From the NCBI GenBank assembly GCA_000497125.2, contig CM035323.1:628001-692000 (forward strand): a stretch of 64,000 nucleotides of DNA, read 5' to 3'. This document shows, in pieces, positions 1 to 12,693 of the stretch. Numbering within the stretch: position 1 is the stretch's first letter; each line of letters begins with the position of its first letter. The notes beneath the pieces are model-generated. The model searched no databases. It was given only the letters and a program-made list of their open reading frames with translations, and was not told where the DNA came from. The position numbers and the translations under genes are program-made. The DNA is from Spironucleus salmonicida (lineage: Eukaryota; Fornicata; Diplomonadida; Hexamitidae).

Positions 1-2
1 CG

Positions 3-104
3 GTCTCGGTGCTGGTGGGGCAACGAGGCCTGGCGGGAGACAGAGCGGAGGGGATGCTGAATTTTAGGTACCAAATTATTCGTAATATGTGTTTAGAGCT
101 GTGA
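3..104 (+). CDS. possible 3' end of a gene cut by the left edge
   Basis: An open frame enters from the left edge and ends at a TGA at 102-104, so about 33 codons are visible. The first 60 bases are strongly GC-rich and then switch abruptly to AT-rich sequence, the same kind of switch seen at the GC-rich start of the repeat-protein gene near 51 kb. Nothing identifies the product. The frame is short enough to be chance. Confidence 0.2.
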   Translation, partial: VSVLVGQRGLAGDRAEGMLNFRYQIIRNMCLEL

Positions 105-443
105 AATCAGCATTAAACCTCGAATTTTACGATCTAGCGAATGGGAATGGTGCGAAATCGGTTTCAACACTATCAAACATTTTCATTATAATATTAGATA
201 TTGCACAATAATACGCTTTAATATTAGTGGAGAGGGATTGTTTATTTTAGTAAATTTCTAAACTGACTTATTTGTGGGTAGGTTAAGCTGAATTATAAAG
301 AATGGTTACTCTCACTAGAAAAAAATTATTGTGATGAATGGCTTTGTATCAGTTACATTAATGGTAATTTTCATTATTTGCCGTTGCCCTATCGACGACG
401 CTTAGTCTATTGTTTTCGTCTTGCATCTAAGACCTGCATAGAA

Positions 444-1010
444 ATGATATCATACTTTGCAGTAGAGATTGCTATTATTTTTTCGTCGTTTGTATCTGTT
501 TTTAGCAGTTTCTCCTATTTTTTGTGCATTGGAAAAGTTTAGGATATGAAAGCCACTATTTTTTAGTTATCTACATTTTTCTTCACTTTTAAAGCTGCTA
601 ATCTTTAGTGTTCTACCATTTTTGAGCTTAAATTTTCACCAATTCTTCCTAAAAATTGTTAGCTATACTCTTTAATAATATACATTCTTTTCTTTTCCAT
701 ATTAAACTACCTACGCTATTCTATAAGGGAATATGTGTTACTTTATGGTACTTACCGAGTGGTTAGTTAGGGTAGCTTAATAGGTGTTTGCATTATTTAG
801 GGTTTTCTAGTATACTATAATATTAAATATATAAGAAAAATGTTCTCAAATAAATTACTAATTTAAAAAACATAGTTATTAAAAAGCATTACATATTAAA
901 AGTTTAATTAATTATTAAAACGGTAATTCTTTTTATACAATAATTTTATACAATTTACAATCGAGTGCTATTTTATAGAGATATGTTAAGCAAAGTATTC
1001 CTTGTTTTGA
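444..1010 (+). CDS. possible polytopic membrane protein, 5' end unclear
   Basis: With TAA/TAG as Gln this frame is free of TGA from 267 to its stop at 1008-1010. The first in-frame ATG is at 444, giving 188 residues, but the protein-like reading (an aromatic, Arg-rich stretch including PLPYRRRLVYCF) already starts near 285. Either the start lies elsewhere or the gene is 5'-truncated or frameshifted. Downstream there are several hydrophobic stretches rich in F, I, S and Y that could be membrane helices, and a basic C-terminal end. I recognise no family. It lies head-to-head with no neighbour and its 3' end faces the TPR gene across about 380 AT-rich bases. Confidence 0.33.
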
Positions 1011-1394
1011 AGGTATTAGCTTCAAAACTATCTTAAATATTTGATATTTTGTTCTAATTAGAAAAATAATTACTGATAGAAACTCTACTCAAAACATAGA
1101 ATGCTCAGCTTGTAAATAATCTTATACATGTTCCACGTTACCGTATTTACAAGTTTACATATTTACACTAAAAGAATTTATCATTAATTTAAATGCGTAA
1201 AATATGTAAATATCATGCAAATTTAACTACGATACAATCCGTCCTTCCTTGGTGTTACATTACAGCTATTTATTATATTGCCAAGATACCCAAAAATCAT
1301 TAAATCTGTTTTCTCAACCGTTTAACTTCATTTTTCGTTAAATTCGCTTTGGCTTATATCACATCTTAAATCACACGAATTAGCACACAAACCC
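1011..1394. other. AT-rich spacer between convergent 3' ends
   Basis: About 380 bases of AT-rich sequence between the possible membrane gene and the stop of the TPR gene. I see no convincing open frame, RNA gene or repeat. Confidence 0.5.
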
Positions 1395-4300
1395 TCACTC
1401 GGTTTCCTTATCGTCACTTTCGTTTTCTTCATTTTCGTCCTCTGAGACACTAGAACTTTCGCTTTGGCCTTGTCCTCCATTTTCGACTCTTCCCTCGATG
1501 CCACTGACCAATTTCATAACTTCGCTACTCTTGTAATAGATCCACTCGCGCCTATCACACACATCTTCCACTTCCTTGAATACGTCGTAAAATGCATCGA
1601 ATTTTCGTCTTTCGGTGCCGATAAACTCCTTGATCTGGCTCATTGGAGGGACGTAAAATTCTTCATTTCCGGGAGATGCAATTTCGACAATTTATGACGA
1701 AATTCGCTCAAAGTCGATTTAGAACAACGGATTTTACGGATCTAATTAGCGAGATTTCATAAAATCAATTGCAGCGAATTCGAACAGTCCGAGCTTATTC
1801 AGCGAGAACGCCCGTGCATAATAAAGCCTAGGATTGTTAGGATCCAGACGAATCAAAATTGTAAAATCGTCACATGCTAATTCATGCAAATTTAGCTTTT
1901 AAAAAGCTTTAGCGCGCTCATGGAGATAAAATGCATTTTATTGGCAAGCCCAAACTCTTGGTGTAGAAATTAGAGATAGCAGTTAATTCGGGAGAGCTGA
2001 AGGTGGTTAAAAGTCTTTATTTTGCATTAATAGAAAGTCATCAAAAGGTTTGATTTAGAATTTTAAATTATTAAATGAAGCCTATGTAACTTGATTTTCC
2101 AGTTATTGAATTCTTGGAACTAATTACTATAGTGCTTACTTTGGGTCATCTGGTAGCTCTGATTTTTTACTAGTTTTGTGTAAATCTGAGAATATCTTAT
2201 ATGTGAACAAATCAGTACCCTCTGCTAACTAATTTTCCTAAATTTTTGGAATATTTAACTACAAATTTGATATATCTTACGGATTTGCAGTTAAAAATAA
2301 CGAAATCTCCTCTAGACTTGGTAATGATATAACTCCAGTTTAATTTATCCGCTCATTTATATAACTAGCCATTCTAGCCGTGAAATGCGTTCTAAGTGCA
2401 AGAGTTAGACATTTTGTGGCGAGCTCTAACCGATTAGCATATATCAACGCCACTCCTTACATATAATAAGCCCTATGAACAGCGAAATACGGGATTCCAC
2501 TAATCAAACAATCACGAGAGCAATGATATGACTTATTATAAAGTCTTAAGTATGCATAGATTTTGCTCATAAAGAATAATAAATTACCAACGCCCTAACA
2601 TACTTTTTATCTGTATTTCTATCCAGATACAACTACAAAATGAGCCTTTCCACAGTCTTTTAAAGCATGTGGAAATCTATTTAATTAGGTTAATGCACGA
2701 GCACGCAAAAAATATAATTAGTATAGCAACTCCCTTTCTTCTGAATTTAAGTCTACAGTTAACATGTTACTCAACCAATCTGATTCGACGATTTAATCAT
2801 CATGAGGAACACGAATGGGTTAATTACTCCTAACCAATACTTAGGTTTAGGTGATTTTGCGTTTTCCATTTCGTGTTTCACTCTAGAAATCAAATTCTTC
2901 TAACATTTTACTAATTCCACGGACACAGCCAACGTAGTCTTCAAGATAGAACAAGCATTCGGCTTTCTTTTTCATAATAAACGTATTATACTGACCTGGA
3001 AGTGCTCCGAATAAGTCAAGAAGCGGAAAAACTAGTTAATTTCCATCATTTCCACGGGCAGCGCTACTTGGACTCAAAGGATCCTTAGGAATTGCATCTA
3101 CACCACCGGCTATATGGTATGCTGTAGCAAGTGGGCTACCTGGTGGTAACCAAGCCAAAAGGCCATAAACTTTATCACAATCTACTTTCTTAGCTGCCAT
3201 AATTTTTTCTCTCATCCCACCTCCTGGGCGTTATTATGCATTAACTAAATCAGACAGAGCTTGGTTGTAGTTTCTTTTCTACATTTCACAGACAGCCTTA
3301 ATGTAAAAGCTTTCCCAGTTTACTCCTGTTTATTATGATTATTGTAATTTAATACTTGTTTCACTAGAACTAATAGCTAAATCGAAATTCAATGTATCAT
3401 GGTATAGCATAGAAAGAAGATCATGATACCGTTCATCAAGTTTGTCAATTTAAATTGCTTCTTATATTAATTAGATTGCACGAGGAAAATTTAGTTTTTG
3501 ACGGTGCAGTAATGCACAATGATATAATGATTGAATGTGAGGAAAAGTTATTTTTTCAGTTTAGAATTATTCATTTGAATTTGATTACATAATAACTGAG
3601 TCAATGACTGAACAATTTTCCGCAAACTCAGAAAGAAATTATTATGTGAATTGACGATGGAAAACGGACTTTAATATTGACTCATACATAATTAATGCTT
3701 TGTCTATTTGACCCATATTTTCTAAGATAATAGCTTTGTTATAAGCGACGTCTGAATTAAGTTTTCTGCGTGCGCAAAATTCTACATCTTACAATGCTTT
3801 ATCATATTACCCCATGATTCTGAAGGCTGCTGAACGCTCAAAATAAGTTTAAGCGTTATTATTCTCTAAAGAAATAGATGTCGAAAAATCTTATAATGCC
3901 TCAATATGATAGCCTAAAAGGGCTTTAGCCTTTCCTCTAGCCGCATAAAATTCAGGGAATGACTCTTTTTCAACAATTTCTTCATCCTAATTTTCAAACT
4001 GTTCATCAAACAATTCCGTAGTTTCTGGAGCATCAAATTCCATAATTCTAAATTTTTAATTTTAATACCAATTAAGGATGACTTACTTTTACAATGATTT
4101 TGTATCGATTTATTTGGATTTTTTACGTCTATTGGATTTCTTCTCTTATAAAAATTAGCTCGCCGATTCTATTGCACTACTAAATGATTCAACAGCAGAA
4201 TGATTATTGCCAGTTTCTAACAATGCTTACCCAAGTTTGTAATACCTCAAATGCATTGAATTGTTCTAACTTGCTGATTAAACAGCTTTCCTTAAATCTG

Positions 4301-5045
4301 CAATCGATTTATTACCATCTTTTGTTGGACCTGATTTTAGGTAAGCAGCACCTCTACGAGAATAAGCTAGACCAAAATTTTCGCTTAATTCTACACATTT
4401 TGAGAAATCCTCAATAGATTCAGACCAATTTCTAAGATCATATTTGCAAACGCCTCTTCTGTAATATAAATCAGCTAAAGTTTAATTAGAAATCTAGATT
4501 ATGTCATGTGGAAGCTCTCCAGGCCCGACTGGAACTTTTCTTAAAGTTCTAAACTCTTCTTATAAAAATAATGCTTTATTTATAGCAAAATCTAGGTCTA
4601 AAATTGCCTCTTTAAGCTTTTTAAGCTTGTAAAACCCATGAGACCGAGCTACATAAAGTGCATAATTCTCCTCGTCTATATGGAGTGCAATAGATAGATC
4701 AAATACATACCTATGATATTCTTGGCATATAAAATAGGTCTTCGCACGAGCAAAATAGTATGAGATTTTCGTTAGTTAAAACTGAATAGCCTATGAGTAG
4801 TAATCAATTGCAGAGGAGTATAGGTTAGTAAGTTCTTCTAAAGGATTTATTTATGCCGTTTTCTATTTTGTAGATACAGTAGGGTGTGTTGATATTTTAA
4901 TTTATAAAAAATTGTGTTAAACAGCATATTACAGGGCCTAAGTTAGCATTCTCTCACCTTTAGAATATGCATCCATTGCCTTTCGCTCGGTCTCTTTTTA
5001 CTTTTGTCGGTCTAAAAATGAGTCTTGCTACTGCTTAACTGACAT
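1395..5045 (-). CDS. large tetratricopeptide-repeat (TPR) protein, 1216 aa
   Basis: A single frame of 1216 residues runs from the ATG at 5045 to a TGA at 1395 with no other TGA, while containing dozens of TAA/TAG codons. The protein is built of TPR-type helical pairs, with the usual pattern of alternating aromatic and small residues: for example YYRRGVCKYDLRNWSESIED, then LGYHIEALQDFSTSISLE, and near the C-terminus LDPNNPRLYYARAFSLNKLG. The last 30 or so residues are an acidic Ser/Glu/Asp tail. TPR proteins act as scaffolds for protein complexes, often chaperone, cilium or trafficking complexes, but nothing here fixes the partner. An internal ATG at 4043 could start a shorter protein, but the frame upstream of it is also TPR-like, so I chose the distal start. 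It is divergent from the beta-barrel gene with 171 bases between the two starts. Confidence 0.85.
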
Positions 5046-5216
5046 TTTAAATTTTCTGGAAAATATACTAACACATTAAATGATATAATAATCTATAATT
5101 CCTAAAAATTTATTTAAACCTTTTATATATTATTTTATATATTACTTCATATAATTTTTCTAATTTGTAATATAATTTGGCTACCACTTTTGTATACATT
5201 TCACTCCAGCTCGGTA
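5046..5216. promoter_or_regulatory. divergent promoter region, TPR gene and beta-barrel gene
   Basis: 171 bases of very AT-rich sequence separate two divergent start codons, so both promoters must lie here or overlap the 5' coding ends. No specific motif was recognised. Confidence 0.45.
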
Positions 5217-6044
5217 ATGTCTGCAAATCCTGGAGAGTACGCTAACATATTTTCTGACGTTAACTCGGTCCTGAACGACCGCGGCTACTCGTAAATGCAA
5301 TTTACGAAGACGTTTTCCACCCCAAAAACGTCATTTTCGGCCACGTTGACGCCGTCGCAAATCTCGCTCGCTGCGCAAGCGGCGCCTAGAAGCTATTTTT
5401 CCGGATCTGCGAATTTGGACACGGCAGCGAACGCCCAAATGGCGCTAAATTTGGGCTCCGCGGCCTTTAAGACGAATTCTACAGCAGAATTCACCCCAAT
5501 TTTCGACCAGACGATCCAGGACGCCATCCAGGGAAAGCAGGGGAAATACGTTAAGCACGACGTGAATTTCAGGGAGCAACTTCACGTTTTGACCGAAAAC
5601 GCGAATAGCTCGCTCCTGTACAACATGAGGGGCAGGATTTTCGCTGGTTCGTCTTTGGTGAAATTGGGCGCTTTTTCTGCCGGTTTCGAGGCCGTGCACG
5701 TCGCCTCGCGCAGCATCACTTTGCAGGCGGCGGCGCTGAAGTACCAAAAGGACGGCATTCAGGTGGTCGGCCAGGTCAATTCGACGAAAACTGCGGCCTT
5801 GGGGGCCGTTTTCCAGGGCGAGCGATTTGCGATCGCTGGGAAACTTCAGGGGAGTGCTGGGCAGGTTTAGGGCAGTGCTGGGGTCGTTTTTGGTGTTTCT
5901 GGGGGCCAAATTAACGTTAATATCGACAGCTTGGGAGCGGTTGGAACTGGGCTCAAAGTAGGATTGGCTGGCGGACTGCTCGAGGTGGGCGGAAAGTTTA
6001 AGCTAGGGGGAGCTCCGGAGGTCGGGTTCAGCCTTGTTGTCTGA
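5217..6044 (+). CDS. mitochondrial-porin-fold beta-barrel (VDAC/Tom40-like), 275 aa
   Basis: The 275-residue product has the length and texture of the mitochondrial porin superfamily (VDAC and Tom40, about 280-350 residues). An N-terminal segment (NPGEYANIFSDVNSVLNDRG) resembles the VDAC N-terminal helix, and the rest is alternating small/polar and hydrophobic residues with many glycines, as expected for amphipathic strands. The C-terminus EVGFSLVV fits the beta-signal pattern polar-x-Gly-x-x-hydrophobic-x-hydrophobic recognised by the SAM/Sam50 insertase. In diplomonads such a protein would sit in the outer membrane of the mitosome or hydrogenosome, as Tom40 does in Giardia. One or two in-frame TAG/TAA codons read as Gln. 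The start ATG lies just after an AT-rich leader; codons favour G/C at third positions. VDAC versus Tom40 cannot be decided by eye. Confidence 0.62.
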
Positions 6045-6184
6045 TTGAAATTTAAAGTATCAGTTTTTGGGGTAGTTGGTCGATTTATACGTTTATTACA
6101 CGTTTTCTCTACATCTCAAAAATTTATTTAATATAATATTATATAATATATAAGATAATATTCATCTAAAAATTTCCTTTTCAA

Positions 6185-9100
6185 ATGTGGCTTGAGGAAA
6201 TAATCCTTGATGGATTTAAGTCGTACGCATAGCAAACCAGAATCAGACCACTTGACCGCAGTTTTACTGCTATTACAGGACTTAATGGATCTGGAAAATC
6301 CAACATTCTAGACGCGATTTGCTTCGTTCTCGGAATCTCTTAATTATCACGAATTCGCGTCAACTCGCTCACAGATCTGATATATAAGCAGGGATAAGCC
6401 GGAATAACAAAAGCTTCAGTCTCCCTGATCTTCAACAACCAAAATGTGAAACTGTCCCCCTAGGGCTACGAATCGAGCGAATATCTTACAATTACCAGGC
6501 AAATCCTCCAAAATGGAACTACAAAGTACCTCCTGAACAACCAACTAGCGAAACAGAAATCGATCAAACAGCTCTTCATGTCGGTTTCCATGAACATTAA
6601 CAACCCGAATTTCCTGATCATGCAGGGCCGAATTCAAGCGATTCTGAACATGAAGCCGCCACAACTTCTTTCGCTCTTAGAAGAGACCGCTGGAACGTCA
6701 CTTTACGACCAAAATCGAAAGGAGGCGGTCAAAACGTTCGATTCGAAGCAGCAGCGCCTAAACCACATCAAGCAGATCATCGAGGAGGAGATTCAGCCCA
6801 GAATTAAAAAACTCGAAATGGAGCGGAAAATTTCGCTGGAACTATCTGGCGTCTAAAAAGCGATTTCGGTTCTGGAGGTCCTGAACGAGTTCGCGAGCGT
6901 CCAAAACAACATAAACTTGATCGCTGAGCACGAGCAAAAACAGGTCGAATTGCAGCAAAATGAAGCCATTTTGAGGTCGAATTTGCAGGAAATCGAAGCT
7001 CGCTTTATCGTCAAAAACGCAGAATTTCAAGAAAAAAACACTTTTGTAGAAAGCCCGGATAAGAACATTCTTACGATAGAAATCGACAAACTTGCTAGTC
7101 AAATCGCGATTTTGCTACAGCAGGAAACGTCTCAAAAAGACAAAATTGCGAGTCAAGAAAAGCTAATTCGGCGTAAGAACACCGAACTGATATAAGTCAC
7201 TGAAAGGAGCGAAAAGTACAAATCTGAGCTAAATACTCTGCTAAATGACGATAAAATGAGTCTCATGCAGGCCTGCAAAGCGCAACTGCAATAACTGCAG
7301 TATCAGAAAGACGCTCTGGAGTCCGAATTGGCCCTACTGCGCACAGGATCTGTCGACAGGCTCTACATGAGCCAATTTTACGAAATTTGCGGCGAAAAAG
7401 ACGTCATTTTGGCCCTTCAGGAGGCGATTTTTACGCAAAATTTCATCACTTTGAACGAGCTCCAAAATCGACTTTAGCAGCTCAAAATATGCTTAACTCA
7501 AGAAACTAAAGACACCAAATTTGAGTATGAAAACGTAAACTCCCGGGCAAACTTGATCCTGTCACATCAAGTTTAAGCACAACAAAATGACAATTAGCTC
7601 AAAATGAATTTGGAGCAATTGGAGCAGAAATTGGTCTCCCAAGCTACGATTTTGAGCAAATCGCTCGGGATTCAGCTGCCAGAAATGAGCGATTTGGGGT
7701 CAATTTAGGCGTTTTGCGATGCTGTGAAACGTGAGATTTAGCGGTAAAAGGAGCGGAAAATTGAAGAAAAGGATGTGATATAACGAGAAATCCAGTAGTT
7801 CAAAAAGAACTTTTAAACGCAGCAGAAGACGTTTTTGGACGCCTGTTTTGCCGCTGGGAACCGCGGAGGGCCGCAGATTTACAACATGGCCGGAAACATC
7901 GAAATGAAGGAGGAAATCGGCCTTCTGGGCACCGTTTTGGAGCTCTGCGACATCGACGTCAAGAAAGCCAGCGAATTGGGGTATTCCGAGAGCCAGCTGC
8001 TGAAAGCGCTCGAAATTTCGTCTGGCGGCAAGTTCTTCAATTTAGTGTTTTCGAGCGCGAAGTAGGCCGCGCAGTTCGTCTCATCGCCGCAGTGCACGCA
8101 GCGCGTGACGTGCCTGCCCTTGGACAACATTCAGGGCAGATACCCGACGCAGCAGCAGCTCCAGGTCCTCCATTCGAACAAGGGCGCGCTCGTTTCCGAC
8201 TTCATTCGGCCCAAAAAAGCCGCTTTCAAGTCCATTTTCGATTTCCTTTTCTCGTCGACAGCGATTCTGGGCACGCTGGAAAGCGCCAAAAACGCGGCCT
8301 ACAACAAGGCCTGCGGCTTGCGCTGCGTGACGATCGACGGGGACGTGGTGGACCCGCACGGAATCGTGACCGGCGGCAGCCGCCAGCACTCGAAAACGAC
8401 GTATTTGGCCGAATTCGTCGCCCTGACGCGCCTTTAGCGCCCGGCAGCGCGCCCGGAGTCCTCTGACGACGCCCAATTAGACAAAACCGAAGCGTTTTTC
8501 TAGGGATTTTAGCAAACTTTCGGCGGCTACAAAACGGACAGAAACGGCCTCCGGGACGGCCTGCAGGAGCCGCAGATTTTGCTTGAGCTGAAGGGGCTGA
8601 AACAGACACTGGCTGCGCTTTCGGAGACGGCGCAGGCGCAGAATCTGAAGCTTCTGGCGGTCGACCAAATCTTGCAAATTCTGCACCAGAAAACGTCGAA
8701 TTAAGCCGTTTAGCGCGACCAAAAAGTGATCGAAAACGAGCTGAAAACTGTGAATTTTGGAGTGGAAAAGTGCAAAAAAGAAGTGGAAAATTTGGAAAAG
8801 GGCTCCGGAATGGCTGAAATCAACCGAATAAAGCTGCAAATCGAGTCGCTGAGCCAAGATTATGAGGGTATTGAGAAACTGATATAACAGTATCAGGAGA
8901 CGCTCGAATTGCTCAATTAGGAGCTTTTGGAGCACGGTCAGAAACTTGAAAAACAGCGCTTTTTGCATCAAAAAACTACCGGGTAATTTGAAAATTTACT
9001 TGCATAAGAACATCAGAATGGAGCGGAAATTCAAATTGTTAAGCAGGATTTGCTTAAACTTGAAGACGAAATTTAACAGAAAAAACAAAAATTTTCGGCT

Positions 9101-10000
9101 TCGATTTAAATGTTAAAAGAATTACAATAAACACTTATTTCTACAGAAAAATCACTCGTAGAAAATATCAAAAATATAGCGGAATTTACATCAATATATG
9201 CAGAAATTTTTGGCTAAAATTTGACGAATTTTCACAAATTTCAAAACAAAACCCAAATTCCACTCCATATTTTCGCGCAACGGCTAGTCGGTGGAAACTT
9301 GATCGACGACGTTTCGCTCGCCCAGCAGTACATTTAAACCCAAATTTCGACCAAAAACGTAAATTTTCTGCTCCAAGCGAATCTCGAAAAACTGGCAAAT
9401 CTGCACGACCAGCAAACCGGATTTTCAGGCACCACCGCCAACTTAGAATCACTTTAAACGCAGGCCAAAAACTTGATCCAAATGCAGCAGAAACTATCTC
9501 AGGACCGCGAAAAAATACTTTCCGTAATCGAAAAAGTGGACCTCAAAAAATCTCAGGCTTTAAATTCGGTTTTCCATTCCGTCGATATATCACTTAGAAA
9601 TATTTTTGGAATTTTACTTCCTGGAGCGGACGCGGGAATAGAACCCACGGCCGATGGAATTCAATTTTCGGTCAAATTGGGAGCGACGAAAACGACACTT
9701 TCTGGGTTATCCGGCGGCCAGAAGTCGCTTTTGGCGCTCAGTTTCACGCTGGCACTCTTGCGGTACAAGCCCTCTCCGATTTATATTTTAGACGAAATTG
9801 ACGCTGCGCTCGATTTGTCTCATACTCACAACATCGGAAAGTTGATATAACAGGAGTTTAGCGGAAGCTAGTTTGTTGTGGTAAGTTTGAAGGAAGGGAT
9901 GTTTAATCATGCGAATTCTGTTATCAGGACGCGATTTTAGGACGGGATGAGTAAAATTGAGATTTCTGGTGTAAATGGGAACGGAAGTGGAAGGGAGTGA
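6185..10000 (+). CDS. SMC2: condensin subunit SMC2, 1271 aa
   Basis: SMC2 is one of the two ATPase arms of condensin, which compacts chromosomes at mitosis. The 1271-residue frame has the family order: N-terminal ATPase half with Walker [10 protein letters not shown] (residues 32-40), the SMC2-typical stretch [20 protein letters not shown], then [21 protein letters not shown] long coiled coil follows, then a hinge at roughly 560-720 (a GC-rich stretch around 7.84-8.41 kb), the returning coil, the ABC signature [12 protein letters not shown] (near 1175) and Walker [14 protein letters not shown] (near 1200). The end, [20 protein letters not shown], is again SMC2-like. Many TAA/TAG codons interrupt it if the standard code is used; none falls at a place where the family ends. 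It starts 140 bases after the beta-barrel gene and converges on the RRM gene. Confidence 0.95.
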
Positions 10001-10153
10001 TAATGTCAATATAAATGTATAATAATAAGAATTAGTAGTATTTGTGGTTTAATAATTTTTTGATTATTCTAAATAATCGGATGGTGGATGTAAAATATTT
10101 GGAAATGGGAATAATATATATAGAATATAATAATCATGAATGAAAAAATGAAA

Positions 10154-11554
10154 TCATCTTATGCGTTTTTTATGGGGGTTAATTCTTATGTCCTACCCGC
10201 CAAGGTTTACAGAGCCAGTCTGTAACGCTTATTGTGCAGAAGAGGAAGAAATATAGTAAATAATTGCAGAAGGGTTCTATCCCATTGATTCTCTAGAATT
10301 AATTAGAGTTACCTAATTGACTTTTCCGAATTATGATAATGTTGCATTAATAGCATCTTAGGTGATTCCAAAAGGTAAACCTGTTATATAAATACTATTA
10401 TCTTATATTACTTATTAAGAGTCTTATCTGTTGTTGTTATATTATTGTTGTTAATTTTACATATTATATTAATTTTATTGTTAATATTATGGTTATTATT
10501 AAATAAGTTAAGGCTGATACATAGGCATCTATTATTACTACATGTGCTAAGGATTTCCACCTGACTAATACTTAACATCATTTTTAGGAACAAACCTAAC
10601 ACAGAGATATTAAAGAATTTCTCTTTATAAATTCTGATTAGGCTTTTGTCCTGCTTTCTATCTTCTATCTACTTCTTCATTCGTAACATAAACAGCACAA
10701 CTCATATCATCTAGCATATGCATTTTATCTGTTGCAAATTTTGTGAAATCAATGGGGGTGAGTAAGTCGAAAGCTCTGACACTTTCATCAATACTTAGAA
10801 AATGTAAATATACAGATGAGCCAAATCTAGCATTCGCAAATTATACATAAGAATAGATATCAGAACAGTTTTTAGATGTATAAAATTCTAATATAATTTT
10901 CTAAAATTATTCTTCATTTACATTAGGTGGGATTCTTCTAAGGATTATTGTGAGCTATTTATGGAAACCAGCTAAATCTAGCTTTTCTCCGCCCATGAAA
11001 AATATTCTTTTCTAAAAAGCTGCAACAGCCCCTTCTCTTGTCTTAAAATTCACAAATCCAAATCCTGTTTTACCTTACTATGGTTAAATATGTGTATCAG
11101 ATATTTCTCCGCATGATTCAAAAACAGACTTCAATTACTACTAGGTAGCATTCTAAGGAACATTACCTACATATAGTTAATATAGTTTATCCTTATCTAA
11201 AATAACAGAAGTAATATCTATTTCAGCTGATTGCTCAGGTGAAATAAAATGTCTCTATTATGGTTATTGAGGTTATTGCTAAACCTAGCCACCTTAAAAT
11301 GGGGAAAATGTTTACTAAACTGGATACTGAGGCATATATGGTGCTTAGTACTAAGGATACTATTAAGGAGGATATGGTTAAGCCATGTAGGGTTAAGGAG
11401 GAAATTATTAATATGGCAGCGGCTAATATTATTATTAAGGATTAAATACAGGTTATATATATTATTAATTTACCTACTGTTTTGATTTATTCTTCTGAGC
11501 GTTTTTATTCTCCAGCTCTTTCATGATTTCATCTAAAGTTTCCATTCCGCTCAT
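10154..11554 (-). CDS. Gln/Pro-rich RNA-binding protein with RRM domains, 466 aa
   Basis: The protein starts with a Gln/Pro/Tyr-rich low-complexity region (residues ~25-105), most of it written with TAA/TAG codons, followed by an RRM from about 126 (RNP2-like LYVGNVP, RNP1-like TGFGFVNF). A second RRM-like segment begins near 215 (TIILRRIPPNV). A second Gln/Asn-rich linker follows, then a C-terminal RRM (RNP2-like IYITGLPFG) that ends in a basic tail. Three RRMs with a disordered N-terminus recall splicing factors of the U2AF type or mRNA regulators, but I cannot assign one. It is convergent with SMC2 with about 150 bases between the two stops. Confidence 0.82.
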
Positions 11555-11664
11555 GTATAATAAGGAATGGACAATGAACCGGAAAATATTAAATTATATA
11601 TAATATTAATTATATCTGGGATAAATAAACATTAAAAATTATATCTACATATTAATTATTAAAA

Positions 11665-12144
11665 ATGAGAATTCGTACTATTTCACCAACTGCATAAATG
11701 CCTACTTTGGTTTAGTAACTTAATCCTTTTAAATAGTTTCAGTATTAGTAATAAAAATCAAAAAGAAATATTGAAACCTAGTCTTAGTCAATTAGGCTTC
11801 CGCGTTAGCTACCTTCATCCGCTTTAATATATTAAACAAAAGATATACGCCCTTAGTCTTCAAGCTTAATACTAAAAAATGAATTAAATTTAATTAAAGA
11901 TATTGAATAATAGAATATTTACAAGCGCAATGTTTTGAAAATTTAATAAAAGAAAAAAGAAAAATCAGTGCAAAATTATGAGAATTTAAAATAAGATTAG
12001 TGGGATCTATAATTTGTTAGCTTAAAACTCGATTTACAGTAAAAATATGAAGGTCCTCTAAATTAAAAACTAAAGCGTTATGTAGAAATTAATTAAAAAT
12101 AACTAAAATATATTGAGTATTATAATAAGTGGACACCTATTTGA
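11665..12144 (+). CDS. hypothetical basic, Gln/Lys-rich protein, 159 aa
   Basis: The frame opens at an ATG at 11665 and ends at a TGA at 12142. The N-terminal third is rich in Ser, Pro, Arg and Gln (for example SIRLPRQLPSSALIY), and the rest is rich in Lys, Glu, Gln and Leu and probably alpha-helical or coiled coil. This amino-acid profile, with charged residues and prolines, is unlike translations of the surrounding spacer DNA, which supports a real gene. It is divergent from the RRM gene with 110 bases between starts. No family was recognised. Confidence 0.6.
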
Positions 12145-12239
12145 TTATTCATTTATAAATTTTGTGAGTTCTTTTTTCTAAAATAGTATTTATTACTATC
12201 ATAAAAACAAGAAATACAAAACTTTAGAAATATGTTTAC

Positions 12240-12617
12240 ATGAATTCCTTAGAAAATTTGCTAAAATAATCATGTTATGAAATATAATTTATTTATAATT
12301 ATATAACGGAAGATTAGAACATTTATACAATACTTAATAAAATCTCTGAAAAAACCATAAAATCTCTGACAAATAAACAGTTATCCGTTTAGTAAAACAA
12401 CCATAAGAAAGAACTACAAACTCCGTAAATAATACCTCTTATAAAAACACGAATTCCTAATTGTATTTATTATGTAATAGATATGAGCCTTATTATAATT
12501 ACAAGTATTATTAATTTACAATGGTATCTTCTACTTACATGTTTAAATATATAATAAGATATAATTGATGATAAAATATATCCCAAATAATACTTTTTGA
12601 CCATGAACTAAGACTGA
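12240..12617 (+). CDS. weak candidate ORF in AT-rich DNA, 125 aa
   Basis: A TGA-free frame from ATG 12240 to TGA 12615. The translation is rich in N, I, K, Q and Y and has few G, A, D or E, which is what random AT-rich sequence gives under this code. The next long frame (12694-13866) follows in a neighbouring register, so the two might be pieces of one frameshifted gene, or both may be chance. Confidence 0.22.
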
Positions 12618-12693
12618 CTATGCTAATAAACTAGATTATACAAAAATTCATAATTACTTCCATACGTAGTAAGTTAAAATAAAGAAAAGAACA

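Noticed and set aside
10180-10530. Plus-strand frame starting MSYPPRFTEP in the 10.2 kb region
   Set aside because: It is antisense to the C-terminal RRM and Gln-rich linker of the minus-strand RNA-binding protein, which has clear RNP motifs and extends over 466 codons.
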